A stretch of 64,000 nt of DNA from Rhodospirillales bacterium (GCA_016712375.1 JADJRE010000003.1:153318-217317); one strand, 5' to 3'; counted from the first letter of the stretch, positions 17,871-27,093 are shown. The notes: generated from the letters alone by a model not told the origin. Numbers and translations are program-made.

Positions 17871-19584
17871 GGGCTACCTTTCGCTTTCCAAAAAACGTAC
17901 GAAAAAATCTCTTCTGAGACGGCGACACATCCGCCGGCATCTTTAAGAAAAAACCATCGCTTTCGCTTCCAAATAACATGTATTCACAGTCAGACTTTCG
18001 CGCGTAGTAACACGCTTCGCCAAACAAATACGGCCCTTCCGCCCTAGTTGCGTGCGCGAGATCCACGATCACCGACTCTCGAAAGCCGTGTTGTGGCACT
18101 AAATGGCAATGCGCATGCTGATCCGCAAACCCACTGGTACAGAACGGCGCTCTCCCTCGTTCAAAAAATATAAAGCTCTCCCCTGGACCAAGATATTTAG
18201 ATTCTATCCGCTTTATTAAGCCAGTTAAATGCAGCGCCGCGGCACAATCGGCAATGCTGTTCTCTTTTTGCCGGGCCACCATTAATAAGTGGTTTGGTAA
18301 TATGGGCTCCTTATCAACAACAACGTGAAAATATAGATCCTCTATGATAGGCGTTTCATTGAATATTTTTTCAGCCGGATCAGACGCCTTTGACGTAACG
18401 TCTATTTCATAGTACTCATAATGTTCTATGGACTCCACCCCTCTAAGCAGATAGCTAGGAAGGGGAATAATTCCATATTCCCGCATGACGATGGCGGGAT
18501 GTGATAAGATGCCGAAATCTACAAAGACCTTATTGTGTTCACGTGGTAACAATTTCATTATCTGGAGTAAGGTTTCTTCTTCGCCTCTCTCGACCGTAAG
18601 TCGAAGCTTCAGTGCGCCTTTTCCGTCCCAAGACTTGATGTCATCAACACTTTCGACAGTATGGATGCTATTGGGAATAACAATGCCGTCCGGCAGCGTA
18701 AACCCTTTTCGAATGTTCAAAAATTGCCACGTCTCTTCCTCGTCCTGAACAAAATGTACGTTAAGGGGTCGCAGCGACCGGAGATCGGACCGTATCATTC
18801 GGCAGATTCGCTCAACCACACCCATCCAATCTGCTACTACTCCACGACTTACGGGAGCATCTTCGACGGAACAATCTTGAGAGTCGCGAGCGAACACGGC
18901 AGTCCGTTTAGCGACATACCGCCAAATACGGGCGTTCATCCGAGTGACTAAAATTACATCAGGAGCAGGGCGGTTGGCGCTCTCCCACATCCCAGGAATG
19001 TGTTCCAGCACAAATTTATCGTCCTGAATTAAAAGCTCAAATGACCGACGGACATCAATGTATTCGTGGACCAAAGTGGTCCAGTATGGGCGCCTTTCCC
19101 TTAGCACAATGTTAATTGCGTCCTCATAATGCTCTACAAAGTGTCGCGGGAGGCCGATGTCGGTCTTATAAGAATGACGAATTGTTAAGGGGGTGTTGTT
19201 ATGACTGAAGGTGCCGACACGATGTATAATATCGGGGCGTTTCAATCGTGGGGGGATGATGGCGAGTTTTTTTGTGAAAAGATTATGTGTCGAGAAATAA
19301 ATAGCTGCGGCGCCCTTAAGGCCGAATTCGTCGGAAGGGAAAAGAGGGAGGTCAATTATACCCGGATCGTATGAACCTTGGAGCGCGAACATTCTTGAGA
19401 AGTCATGTATATATATTTCACGAACCTGAAATAAAAAGATGGAATTGGCGCCAATTCCGAGTTCGGCAATGAAGGTTGTCTTAAAGCCTTGGCGAAGAGT
19501 ATTTACTAGGTCGCCTATTTTAGGGATACGAGCGTGATAGTCTGGTGTTCCTGATGAGGCGATTGTGGAGTCTCCAGAATCCAC
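17857..19584 (-). CDS. PEP-utilising swivelling domain plus HIT domain protein
   Basis: This 575-residue ORF starts with the tail of an ATP-grasp domain (FIAELGIGANSIFLFQVREI resembles the QaRPi-type end of PPDK_N). Around residues 357-371, VDFGILSHPAIVMREYGI matches the phosphohistidine swivelling domain of PEP synthase/PPDK, with His as the phosphorylated residue. Near 490, SGFADQHAHCHLVPQ carries the HxHxH motif of HIT nucleotidyl hydrolases/transferases. No PEP/pyruvate-binding barrel is seen. It overlaps the upstream ATP-grasp ORF by 70 bases in another frame, so the two are probably one gene of about 770 residues. The DNA is markedly AT-richer than its surroundings. Confidence 0.65.
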   Translation of the reverse strand: MDSGDSTIASSGTPDYHARIPKIGDLVNTLRQGFKTTFIAELGIGANSIFLFQVREIYIHDFSRMFALQGSYDPGIIDLPLFPSDEFGLKGAAAIYFSTHNLFTKKLAIIPPRLKRPDIIHRVGTFSHNNTPLTIRHSYKTDIGLPRHFVEHYEDAINIVLRERRPYWTTLVHEYIDVRRSFELLIQDDKFVLEHIPGMWESANRPAPDVILVTRMNARIWRYVAKRTAVFARDSQDCSVEDAPVSRGVVADWMGVVERICRMIRSDLRSLRPLNVHFVQDEEETWQFLNIRKGFTLPDGIVIPNSIHTVESVDDIKSWDGKGALKLRLTVERGEEETLLQIMKLLPREHNKVFVDFGILSHPAIVMREYGIIPLPSYLLRGVESIEHYEYYEIDVTSKASDPAEKIFNETPIIEDLYFHVVVDKEPILPNHLLMVARQKENSIADCAAALHLTGLIKRIESKYLGPGESFIFFERGRAPFCTSGFADQHAHCHLVPQHGFRESVIVDLAHATRAEGPYLFGEACYYARKSDCEYMLFGSESDGFFLKMPADVSPSQKRFFRTFFGKRKVAHAVG

Positions 19585-20171
19585 TGAGTGGCGCTACGAC
19601 GAATACAGAAGGAAAAAAGGTTGTTAGGTGGCAAAGAAGTGTTTGAAACGCCGCCCTTGGTGATCTCGCAATAAATTTTATTGTCATCGGCGTAGATGGT
19701 TGCGGAATGGAGGCACGCCTTTTCTTCTTGCACCATTAGAGAAAGGTGAGTAGCTCGTTGATCAAGCCTGTGGCGACGGAAGTAAGGCGTTATGGATGTG
19801 CGTCGTGAAGACAGGAAAGAGAGCTCTATGCTTTGTAGAATCTCGTCGAAAGAGTAAAGACTGTGATACGACGAAAACATACCAGCAAATTGATGTGAGC
19901 GAGTATCCTCCAAAACAGAAGAAGATCTAAGTATTACCCGCGGCGTACCCGTCATATTTATGAGCGCGCCGTAGGCGTCCTGGAGGGTGTCAACAAGTGC
20001 AGTAGGCGCAGTGGATGTGGCGAGGAGCTGGACAGCGCTAGCGGAAATGCAGAAACCGTGTGCGACGGTAGCGCCGAGAGAGGACGCGAGTTGAAGGTTA
20101 CTAGCCTTCGCCCCGAATCTGGTTCGATCGATCGGGTCAGGTGTGTTAAGCCACGCGATGTCAGTTGTCAT
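19515..20171 (-). CDS. PEP synthase-like ATP-grasp (PPDK_N) domain ORF
   Basis: A 218-residue ORF. FGAKASNLQLASSLGATVAH (about 19-38) and HGFCISASAV match the start of the PEP synthase/PPDK ATP-binding domain. VILRSSSVLEDTRSHQFAGM carries the typical RSS-ED and F-AG-F residues, and MVQEEKACLHSATIYADDN resembles the MVqe...G--f motif. The domain is cut short here, and its expected C-terminal part is found in the next ORF, so a frameshift near 19560 is likely. It is the first gene of the AT-rich operon. No clear Shine-Dalgarno sequence precedes ATG 20171. Confidence 0.65.
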   Translation of the reverse strand: MTTDIAWLNTPDPIDRTRFGAKASNLQLASSLGATVAHGFCISASAVQLLATSTAPTALVDTLQDAYGALINMTGTPRVILRSSSVLEDTRSHQFAGMFSSYHSLYSFDEILQSIELSFLSSRRTSITPYFRRHRLDQRATHLSLMVQEEKACLHSATIYADDNKIYCEITKGGVSNTSLPPNNLFSFCIRRSATQWILETPQSPHQEHQTITLVSLK

Positions 20172-20645
20172 TGATTATCAGGGTTCGAGGCGACAAGGCA
20201 TGATCCTTTAGGCAATCTCCAAGTGTTCTTAATTGCAACAATGATATATGTCGATCCATCTCACCCTCCTCGAATTTCTAGTGATCGACTGAGCCAAGCC
20301 GCGATCATCGTCGACGTAGCGCCCCAGGACGCTGAGGCTCCCCGCCGAAAGGGGCGAGATCGATGCCATGCACTCTCCTGAAGATGGCACATGGCTGTTC
20401 ACACGCGCATGACTTCGACGGTCATGCCGCCCTCGGATACCAAGGATTGGTTTGCTCATCCAGTGCCAACCGGGGCGAGCGGGAGTTAGGAGTCAATCGG
20501 AGCGTCCCAGGTTTCCTGACTGTCGCGTACCCAGGGATGATCGGGTATTTGGGAATGAATGACAAGAGCGGCCGCCGCCGCAGGGACAGGGCCGGTACGC
20601 CTGTTCGATAACGTCGTCAGCGCTCAACAATTCACAGCTCAGGAA
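20172..20645. other. Gene-free stretch between the AT-rich operon and the CRISPR-like repeat
   Basis: About 470 bases. A 76-residue minus-strand frame (20229-20459) has no recognisable domain. The promoter for the minus-strand operon starting at 20171 should be in the AT-rich part near 20172-20260. No confident feature otherwise. Confidence 0.4.
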
Positions 20646-20649
20646 GGAA

Positions 20650-20738
20650 GGCTCCCCGCCTGCACGGGGATAGACCCAGCAGATTGGTAACGTTGCCGGT
20701 CTGGTTGAGGGGCTCCCCTCCCTGCCCCGTCGTCGTCC
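20650..20738 (+). CRISPR. Possible relic of a type I-E CRISPR array (one repeat, one spacer, degenerate last repeat)
   Basis: A 27-base block at 20650-20676 begins GGCTCCCCG and ends CGGGGATAGACC. It has the hairpin and ending of type I-E repeats; the E. coli form is CCCCGC-loop-GCGGGGATAAACC. Exactly 61 bases later (20711) the 8-mer GGCTCCCC recurs, followed by CCTGC and a degenerate end, as expected for a decayed trailer-side repeat. The period equals 29 plus 32, normal for I-E. No further repeat is found 61 bases upstream and no cas gene is in the window. Chance similarity in GC-rich DNA remains possible. Confidence 0.35.
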
Positions 20739-20839
20739 GCCGCCGGGTCCGGCTCGCCCCGCTCGCCGCCGGCGGACGATCGCCGCCTGCCGAGGCGGTT
20801 CCGGGCGCCAACAAGCCGCGCCGCGCCGATTTGCCCGCC

Positions 20840-22405
20840 GGCGCCGCAACCCGTTGGCTGCCCAGTTCCACGGCAGCAGTTCGTCGATGCGGTTGATCGG
20901 GTGCAGGGCAATCCGCGCGAGCACGTCCCGCGGCCAGGCGAACGGATCGATGCCGCCCAGTTTGCAGGTTTCGATCAGGCTGTAGACGGCGGCGGCGCGC
21001 GCACCACCGGCGTCGGAGCCGGCGAACAACCAGTTCTTTCGGCCCAGGCTGACGCCCCGGAGCGTGTTTTCGGCGCGGTTGTTGTCGATCTCCAGCCGGC
21101 CGTCGTCCACGAAGCGGGTTAGCGCCGTCCAGTTTCCGAGCGCGTAGCGGAACGCCTGGGCGAGCCCGCTCTTCGGCGGCAGCCGGCCGAACTGGGCCGT
21201 CAGCCAGCCGTGCAGGCTTGCGAGCAGCGGCTTGCTCTGCTCCTGCCGGACGGCGCGGCGCTGGTCGGGCGGGCGGCCGCGGATCGTCGTCTCGATGCGG
21301 TAAAGCTCGGCGATCCTCGCCAGCGCGGTCGCGGCGATCGGTGACTTGGTGCTCTCGTGGACCTCGAAGATCTTCCGCCTCGCATGCGCCCAACAGGCGA
21401 CCTCGACGATCCGCTCGCCGTAGAGCCTGTCGAAGCCGGCATAGGCGTCCGCCTGCAGGAAGCCGCGGAACCGGGCGAGATGGCCGACCGGCCGCTCGCC
21501 TTTGCGGTCGGGGCTGTAGAAGAACGCAGCCGCCGGCGGGCTGGCATCGGCCCACGGGCGGTCGTCGCGGACGTAGACCCACAGCCGGCCGGTCCTGGTG
21601 CGCCGCGGCCGGGATCGAGCACCGGCACCGGGGTGTCGTCGGCGTGGACCCTGACGCCTGCGAAGACATGCGCCGCAAGCCGGTCGGCCAGCGGCTGCAG
21701 CAGCCAGGTGGCCCGGCCGACCCAATCGGCAAGGGTGCTGCGGTCGAGCTCGACGCCGCTGCGCGCGTAGATCGCCGACTGCCGGTACAAGGGCTGATGA
21801 TCGCAATATTTGGCGACGAGGACCTGGGCCAGGAGGCCCGGGCCCGGCCGACCGCGCTCGACCGGCAATGACGGCATCGGCGCCTGGTGGATGCTCTCGC
21901 ACGCCCGGCAGGCGAAGCGCGGCCGGACGTGGCGGATCACCCGAAACTGCGCCGGCTCGTACTCGAGGACTTCGCTGACGTCCTCGCCGATCGCATGCAG
22001 CGCGCCGCCGCAGCCGGGACAGCTGCATCCGGCGGGTTCGTGCCGCAGCACCTCGCGCGGCAGATGTTCCGGCAGCGGCTTGCGGCGGGTCTTCGGCGCA
22101 GCATCACAGGCTGGCTCGGGTGCCGGATCGCGGATCGCTTCGAGCGCCGCCAGTTGCTCCTCGATCGCCTCCAGCTGCAACGCCAGCTGGTCGGGGTGGC
22201 TCTTCTCCGACGAGCGGCCGAACTGCTGCCGACGCAGCACCGCGAGGAACGACTGCAGCTTCTCGATCTCGACGGTGTGCGCGGCGAGCTGCAGCTTCGT
22301 CTCGTCCAGCTCGGCGGTCTGCCGATCGAGATGCGCGGCCAGGTCGCGGACCAGCGCCTGCAACGTCGCGGCGTCATCGGGCAGCTGGGCGAGATCGAAG
22401 CGCAT
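20840..22405 (-). pseudogene. tnpC: Second IS66 transposase TnpC, frameshifted
   Basis: It starts at ATG 22405 (MRFDLAQLPDDAATLQALVR), with coiled coil, RRQQFGRSSEKS, the zinc motif CPGCGG, and HADDTPVPVLDPGRG. Near 21607 the frame shifts to RTRTGRLWVYVRDDRPWADA, FFYSPDRKGE, then NNRAENTLRGVSLGRKNWLF and IDELLPWNW. This is a different IS66 from the one at 223-4411. The conserved end is at about 20865; no proper stop is seen for over 300 bases beyond it, so the 3' end may be damaged. Confidence 0.85.
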
Positions 22406-22471
22406 ACCCTCTGGTAGCCGACGCGAGTCCCCATTTCCAGAGAAATTTCGAAGCGGAATCAGGGATCTCGC

Positions 22472-22791
22472 TTACATCGCCGTCGGCCGCGGCGGATCCT
22501 CCGCCAGCACCGCGCGGCGCCAATCCAGGCCCTCGATCAACATCGCCAGCTGTGCCGGGGTGAGGATGATCGCGCCTTCCTCCACCCGCGGCCAGACGAA
22601 TCGCCCCGTCTCCAGCCGCTTGGCGAACAGGCAAAGCCCACTGCCGTCCCACCAAAGCAGTTTCAAACGGTCGGCTTTCTTGGACCGGAAGAGGAACAGA
22701 TGTCCGCAGAACGGATCACGCGCCAGGACCTGCTGCACCGACGCCGCGAGCCCGTCAAACCCCTTGCGCATGTCGACCGGCGCCAGCGCCG
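22472..22791 (-). CDS. tnpB: IS66 TnpB (Orf2), 5' truncated by IS21
   Basis: Reads APVDMRKGFDGLAASVQQVL, PFCGHLFLFRSKKADRLKLL, GLCLFAKRLETGRFVWPR and AQLAMLIEGLDWR, the full IS66 TnpB apart from about the first 15 residues. The reading is cut at 22791, where the IS21 terminal repeat begins. An internal ATG (22771) leaves a 99-residue frame. Confidence 0.85.
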
Positions 22792-22977
22792 TGTCAATCG
22801 GCGTGCAAAGGGACCCCTTATTCCGGCGTCGATGCGAGCTTGTCCAGGTAGCGAACAGGAGGGCCCCGCGCGCTGCGCAGTGCCTTCATGAGCGACGGAG
22901 CGGCGCGCGCGGAGGTGCCTGTTTGCCCACCTGGGCAAGCCTGGGGTGGGGTCCGGGGAGGGGGAGGAGAGTTTGGC

Positions 22978-23707
22978 TCAGGCTCGGTTCTTGAAGCGCC
23001 AGGACTCGTTGCCGGTCTCGATAATCTCGGGAGTGATGGGTGAGACGATCGAGGAGTGCGGTCGTCATCTTCGCGTCGCCGAACACGCTCGGCCATTCGC
23101 CGAAGGCGAGGTTGGTGGTGACGATGATCGAGGTGCGCTCGTACAGCCGACTGATCAGGTGGAACAGCAGCTGCCCGCCGACCTGGGCGAATGGCAGGTA
23201 TCCCAGTTCGTCGAGGACGACGAAGTCGAGGCGGACGAGGTAGTCGGCGAAGCCTCCCTGGCGGCCGGCACGGGCTTCGCTTTCGAGCCGGTTGACCAAG
23301 TCGACGACGGTGTAGAACCGGCCGCGGGCGCCGCCGCGGATGCAGGCCCGGGCGATGGCAATCGCAAGATGGCTTTTGCCGGTGCCGGTGCCGCCGATCA
23401 GCACGGCGTTGCGCTGCTGGACGAGGAATGCGCCGGTGGCCAACTCACGGACGAGCGTCTCGTTGATCGGCGTGCCGGCGAAGGTGAAGTCGTCGATGTC
23501 CTTGGCCAGCGGCAGCTTGGCGATGGTCATCTGGTACTTGATCGAGCGCGCCTGCTTCTCGGCGATCTCGGCCTTCAGCAGATCGCCGACGATGCGCGGC
23601 GGCTCGTGCTGGCGCTTGATGCCGGCCGCCATCACCTCGTCGTAGGCGGCCCGCATGCCGTACAGCTTCAGCGCGCCCATCAGCTCGAAGATCTGGGTCC
23701 GGTCCAT
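22978..23707 (-). CDS. istB: IS21 helper ATPase IstB, frameshifted near the end
   Basis: An AAA+ ATPase that assists IstA. The start ATG 23707 gives MDRTQIFELMGALKLYGMRA; Walker A is IGGTGTGKSHLAIAIA, Walker B is LDFVVLDELGYLPF, and IIVTTNLAFGEWPSVFGDAK and LLDRLTHH follow. Near 23032 the frame slips; the other frame gives the expected tail EIIETGNESWRFKNRA and a stop at 22978. Without that correction the ORF runs to 22886 with an unrelated tail. Its start codon shares a base with the istA stop (TGATG), the standard IS21 coupling. Confidence 0.9.
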
Positions 23708-25254
23708 CAGCCGACCTTCCGCAAGCGATCGTAGCGGGCGCAATCGGCGACAGGCGCGTGGCGCAGTTGCAGCGCATCGGGTGCCAGGATGGTCACCGCC
23801 GGGCCGGGGTCGCGTTTGCGAGCGAGGATGTTGATGATGACGTCGGCCGAGTGAACGCTCTGCTCCAGAGCTTCGCCGCAGGCGGCTTCGACGGCCGCCA
23901 AACCGTCGACGAGGACAGCCGAGAGAACGGCCACCATCTGCCGATCGCCGTCGTTCGAACCCTTCAGTTTGCGCCGCACCCGCTCCAGGTTCGCCGGCAG
24001 CACCCAGTCCTTGAACGGCGCGCCGTTGCGCAGCGCCCCGGGCTTGCGCGCCAGCACCGGAACATAATGCCAGGGATCGTAGAGGCATCGGCCGCGGCCG
24101 AAGCAGCGGGGATGCTCGCCTGCGATCGCCCCGTCCTGGCGAATGACGATGCGATCGGCATAGGCCTGGACCTCGACCGGCCGGCCGACGGCGCGCGACG
24201 CGACCGAGTACTTGTTGTTGTCGAAGCGCACGAGGCAGGTCTTCGACACCGCGGCGGTGACGGCGTGGAAGCCGTCGAACCGCCCCGTCGAGCCATCGGC
24301 GATCGGCACCAGGTGCGACCGCTCCGCCTCGAATACCTGCCAGACCGTCCGATCGGCGATCTCGGGATGCTTGTGCGCCTTGGCGTAGGCGACGCAGCGG
24401 TCGAGCAGCAGCGCATTCAGCTCCTCGTAGCTGCTCACCCGCAGCCGCGGCGTGAAGAAACGCTCGCGCACCAGCCCGACCTGGTTCTCGACTTGCCCCT
24501 TCTCCCAGCCGGCGGCCGGCGTGCACGCCACCGGCTCGATCAGATAATGGCTGCACATCTGCAGAAAGCGGCGGTTGAACTGCCGGTCCTTGCCGACGAA
24601 CACCGTCTCCACCGCCGTCTTCATGTTGTCGTAGATGCCGCGCGTGCAGGTTCCCTTGAAGAAGGCGAACGCCCGATCGTGCGCGTTGAACACCATCTCC
24701 TGCGTCTCGCGCGGATAGGCGCGGACGAACAGCATCCGGCTGTGGCACAGCCGGACGTGCGCCACCTTCACCGTCACCGTCGTGCCGCCGATCAGCACGA
24801 CCTCGTGGCTCCAGTCGAACTGGTATGCTTCGCCCGGCGCGAAGCTCAGCGGCACGTACGCTTCCGCCGTCGCCGCTCCACGCTCCCGGCGCCAAGCCCC
24901 GGCATAGCGCCGAACCGCGTCGTAGCCCCCGTCGTAGCCGAGCCGGCGCAGCTCCTCGAACATCCGGATCAGCGTCAGCCGTTCCCTCCGCCCCTTCAGT
25001 TCGTTCGCCAGCAGCATCGCGTCGAGACGGTCGCGGCAGGGGCCGATCTTCGGCAGTGGCTGCGTCTCCCGCTGGTAGCGGAACGACGTCGCCTCCGACC
25101 GGATCACCTTGCGCACGACCTTCCGCGACACCCGTAGCTCGCGGCAAATCACCTTGATCGGCTTCTCTTGCACGAAGTAGGCGCGGCGGATGTTCGCGAT
25201 CGTCTCCACAACCAGCATCCCGACCCCGGCTCCCATGTCCCTCATGGAAGCCAC
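23707..25254 (-). CDS. istA: IS21 transposase IstA
   Basis: A complete 515-residue transposase. The N-terminal helix-turn-helix is around residues 20-45 (IRRAYFVQEKPIKVICRELR). The integrase-like DDE core includes YQFDWSHEVVLIGG (first Asp), TRGIYDNMKTAVETVFVGKD (second Asp) and CTPAAGWEKGQVENQVGLVR (Glu). A beta-barrel C-terminal region follows (NNKYSVASRAVGRPVEVQAY). It catalyses cut and strand transfer together with IstB. The frame is intact. Confidence 0.93.
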   Translation of the reverse strand: MASMRDMGAGVGMLVVETIANIRRAYFVQEKPIKVICRELRVSRKVVRKVIRSEATSFRYQRETQPLPKIGPCRDRLDAMLLANELKGRRERLTLIRMFEELRRLGYDGGYDAVRRYAGAWRRERGAATAEAYVPLSFAPGEAYQFDWSHEVVLIGGTTVTVKVAHVRLCHSRMLFVRAYPRETQEMVFNAHDRAFAFFKGTCTRGIYDNMKTAVETVFVGKDRQFNRRFLQMCSHYLIEPVACTPAAGWEKGQVENQVGLVRERFFTPRLRVSSYEELNALLLDRCVAYAKAHKHPEIADRTVWQVFEAERSHLVPIADGSTGRFDGFHAVTAAVSKTCLVRFDNNKYSVASRAVGRPVEVQAYADRIVIRQDGAIAGEHPRCFGRGRCLYDPWHYVPVLARKPGALRNGAPFKDWVLPANLERVRRKLKGSNDGDRQMVAVLSAVLVDGLAAVEAACGEALEQSVHSADVIINILARKRDPGPAVTILAPDALQLRHAPVADCARYDRLRKVG

Positions 25255-25333
25255 TGTGAACCCTCCGCCCCGGGGGTCCCGATTGGACGCCGATCACCCC
25301 GAATACGGGGTCCTTATTCCACGCCGATTAACA

Positions 25334-26290
25334 CTCCTTGTAGAGCGGCTCCGCCTCGCCGTAGCGGCTCTGGGCTTGGTAGATATGGGCCAGGTTGATG
25401 AGGCTTCCGAGATTCTCCTGATTGCCTGGGCGGAGCACCTCGCGAGTTCCCAGCAGCCCCTCCTTGTAGAGCGGCTCCGCCTCGCCATGGCGGCCCTGGG
25501 CCTGGTAGAGAAAGGCCAGGTTGTTGAGGCTTCCGAGCGTGTCCGGATGGCGGGGGCCGAGCACCTCGCGGCGTCCCTGCAGCGCCTCCTTGTAGAGCGG
25601 CTCCGCCTCGCCATGGCGGCCCTGGGCCTGGTAGAGACCGGCCAGGTTGTTGAGGCTTAGGAGCGTGTCCGGATGGCGGGGGCCGAGCACCTCGCGATGT
25701 CCCTGCAGCGCCTCCTCGTAGAGCAGCTCCGCCTCGCCATAGCGGCCCTGGGCCTGGTAGAGGAAGCCCAGGTTGTTGAGGCTTCCGAGCGTGGCTGGAT
25801 GGCGGGGCCGAGCACGTCGCGGCGTCCCTGCAGCGCCTCCTTGTAGAGCGGCTCCGCCTCGCCATAGCGGCCCTGGGCGTCGTAGAGAGCAGCCAGGTTG
25901 TTGAGGCTCTGAAGCGTCTCCGGACCGCGGGGGCCGAGCACCTCCGCGGCGTCCCTGCAGCGCCTCCTCGTAGAGCGGCTCCGCCTCGCCATGGCGGCCC
26001 TGGGCGTCGTAGAGAGCGGCCAGGTTGTTGAGGATGGTGAGCGTCTGTGGATGGCGGGGGCCGAGCGCCTGCCGCGCCAGCCGCAGTGCCTGCTGGGCGG
26101 CAGCCATCCCCTCCGCGTAGTCACCCGCCCGGTAGGCTTCGAGCGCCTGCGCGTTCAACTGCTGCCATTGCGCTTCGGCATCTGCCGGTGCCGGTGCCGC
26201 TGACGCGCTGCCGGCGCCAACGACGATCAGCGCCGCAACGGTGAACCCCCGCCAGAAAAGCCGCCCTCGGTCGCGCGTGCCCGCCGCCAT
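25334..26290 (-). CDS. Secreted TPR-repeat protein, 3' truncated by IS21
   Basis: The start MAAGTRDRGRLFWRGFTVAA leads into a signal peptide ending near ASAAPAP. Then come kinesin-light-chain-like tetratricopeptide repeats of 42 residues built on LNNLAxLYxAQGRxGEAEPL. Two indels (near 25803 and 25943) throw the middle repeats out of frame and back; comparison with neighbouring repeat units shows one G missing and one C added. The last repeat is cut by the IS21 end at 25333, where a chance TAA closes the frame. Probably an extracytoplasmic scaffold; its partner is unknown. Confidence 0.75.
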
Positions 26291-26441
26291 GGAACATTCC
26301 CCGACAATATCTTAGCAGCATTGCGGGGGCGTCGGAAGGGAGTCGCGGACGCCTGGGGCGCGAGTTTTCATAACGCCCCATCCACGATCGCCGGCGGAGC
26401 GCCGCGCCAGAGCGAGTTTGCTATTCGACCACATCCGGGCA

Positions 26442-27029
26442 TCACGATGCCGAGCCGGCGCCGGTCCAGCCCGCACGGCCCAGCGTGTCGACCAGCGTGC
26501 TTCGGGCGATGCCGAATGTTCGGCAGACCGACGCCTTGCTCGCACCACCTTCGAGAGCGGCAATGACCGCTTCCAGCTTCTCGGCTTCTATGGCGGTCGG
26601 GCGACCACCACGTCGTCCACGTCGTCGAGCGGCTGCAAGTCCCGCTCGCACCCGTTCACGAGTCAAAGCTCGCTCGTATTGGGCCAGAGCTCCAAAGATA
26701 TGGAACAGAAGCTCCCCATGCGGCGTGTTCGTGTCCATCCCCTCCGTCAGCGACCGGAACGCGACCCCGCCGTGGCGCAGGCCAGCGACAATATCCAGCA
26801 GGTGGGGCAGCGAGCGTCCGAGACGGTCGAGCTTCCACACGACCAGCGTGTCGCCGGCCTTCAAGAAGTCGAGGCATCTCTCAAGGCCGGGGCGATCGTC
26901 GCGCGCACCCGACGCCTTGTCCTCGAATAGATGGCGGGCATCGACCCCGGCGGAGATCAGGGCATCGTGCTGCAAGGCTGTGGTTTGACGGTCATTGTCC
27001 GATGAGACGCGCATGTAGCCGACCAACAT
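26442..27029 (-). CDS. Serine resolvase/invertase
   Basis: A 195-residue small serine recombinase: MLVGYMRVSSDNDRQTTALQ (nucleophile Ser in RVSS), VVWKLDRLGRSLPHLLD, ELLFHIFGALAQYERALTRE, and a C-terminal helix-turn-helix (ASKASVCRTFGIARSTLVDTL). It is different in sequence from the other resolvases in the window. Its ATG lies inside one arm of an inverted repeat (27029-27093), so it may control its own expression. Confidence 0.9.
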   Translation of the reverse strand: MLVGYMRVSSDNDRQTTALQHDALISAGVDARHLFEDKASGARDDRPGLERCLDFLKAGDTLVVWKLDRLGRSLPHLLDIVAGLRHGGVAFRSLTEGMDTNTPHGELLFHIFGALAQYERALTRERVRAGLAAARRRGRRGGRPTAIEAEKLEAVIAALEGGASKASVCRTFGIARSTLVDTLGRAGWTGAGSAS

Positions 27030-27093
27030 GTACGGAAAACCTCGAAGGGGCGGTTTCCGCGCAGCCTATCATTCCGACTTGGTTTACCGTACA
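27029..27093. repeat. Inverted repeat at the third resolvase start (candidate res/operator)
   Basis: TGTACGGAAAACC at 27029-27041 is matched by GGTTTACCGTACA at 27081-27093 with one mismatch, a 13-base inverted repeat around a 39-base spacer. The first arm begins at the start codon of the resolvase. Confidence 0.6.

Larger units (their letters stand above)
22792..25333. mobile_element. IS21 family insertion sequence with istA and istB
   Basis: The ends form an inverted repeat: TGTCAATCGGCGTG from 22792 reading right, and TGTTAATCGGCGTG inward from 25333. Both are followed within 10 bases by GGACCCC. Between them lie istA and istB on the minus strand. The flanking bases (GCGCCG left, CTCCTTG right) do not form a target duplication. 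The left flank is IS66 tnpB and the right flank is the 3' end of a TPR gene, so the element sits at a rearrangement point. An unusual repeat (22835-22942) lies between istB and the left end. Confidence 0.85.

Noticed and set aside
22886..25297. An 803-residue frame that seemed to fuse a long N-terminal region to IstB
   Set aside because: The N-terminal part is an out-of-frame shadow of istA; IstB starts at its own ATG (23707) coupled to the istA stop.
25334..26050. Tandem direct repeats that might be a CRISPR array
   Set aside because: The 126-base period is coding and yields 42-residue TPR units; there are no unique spacers.
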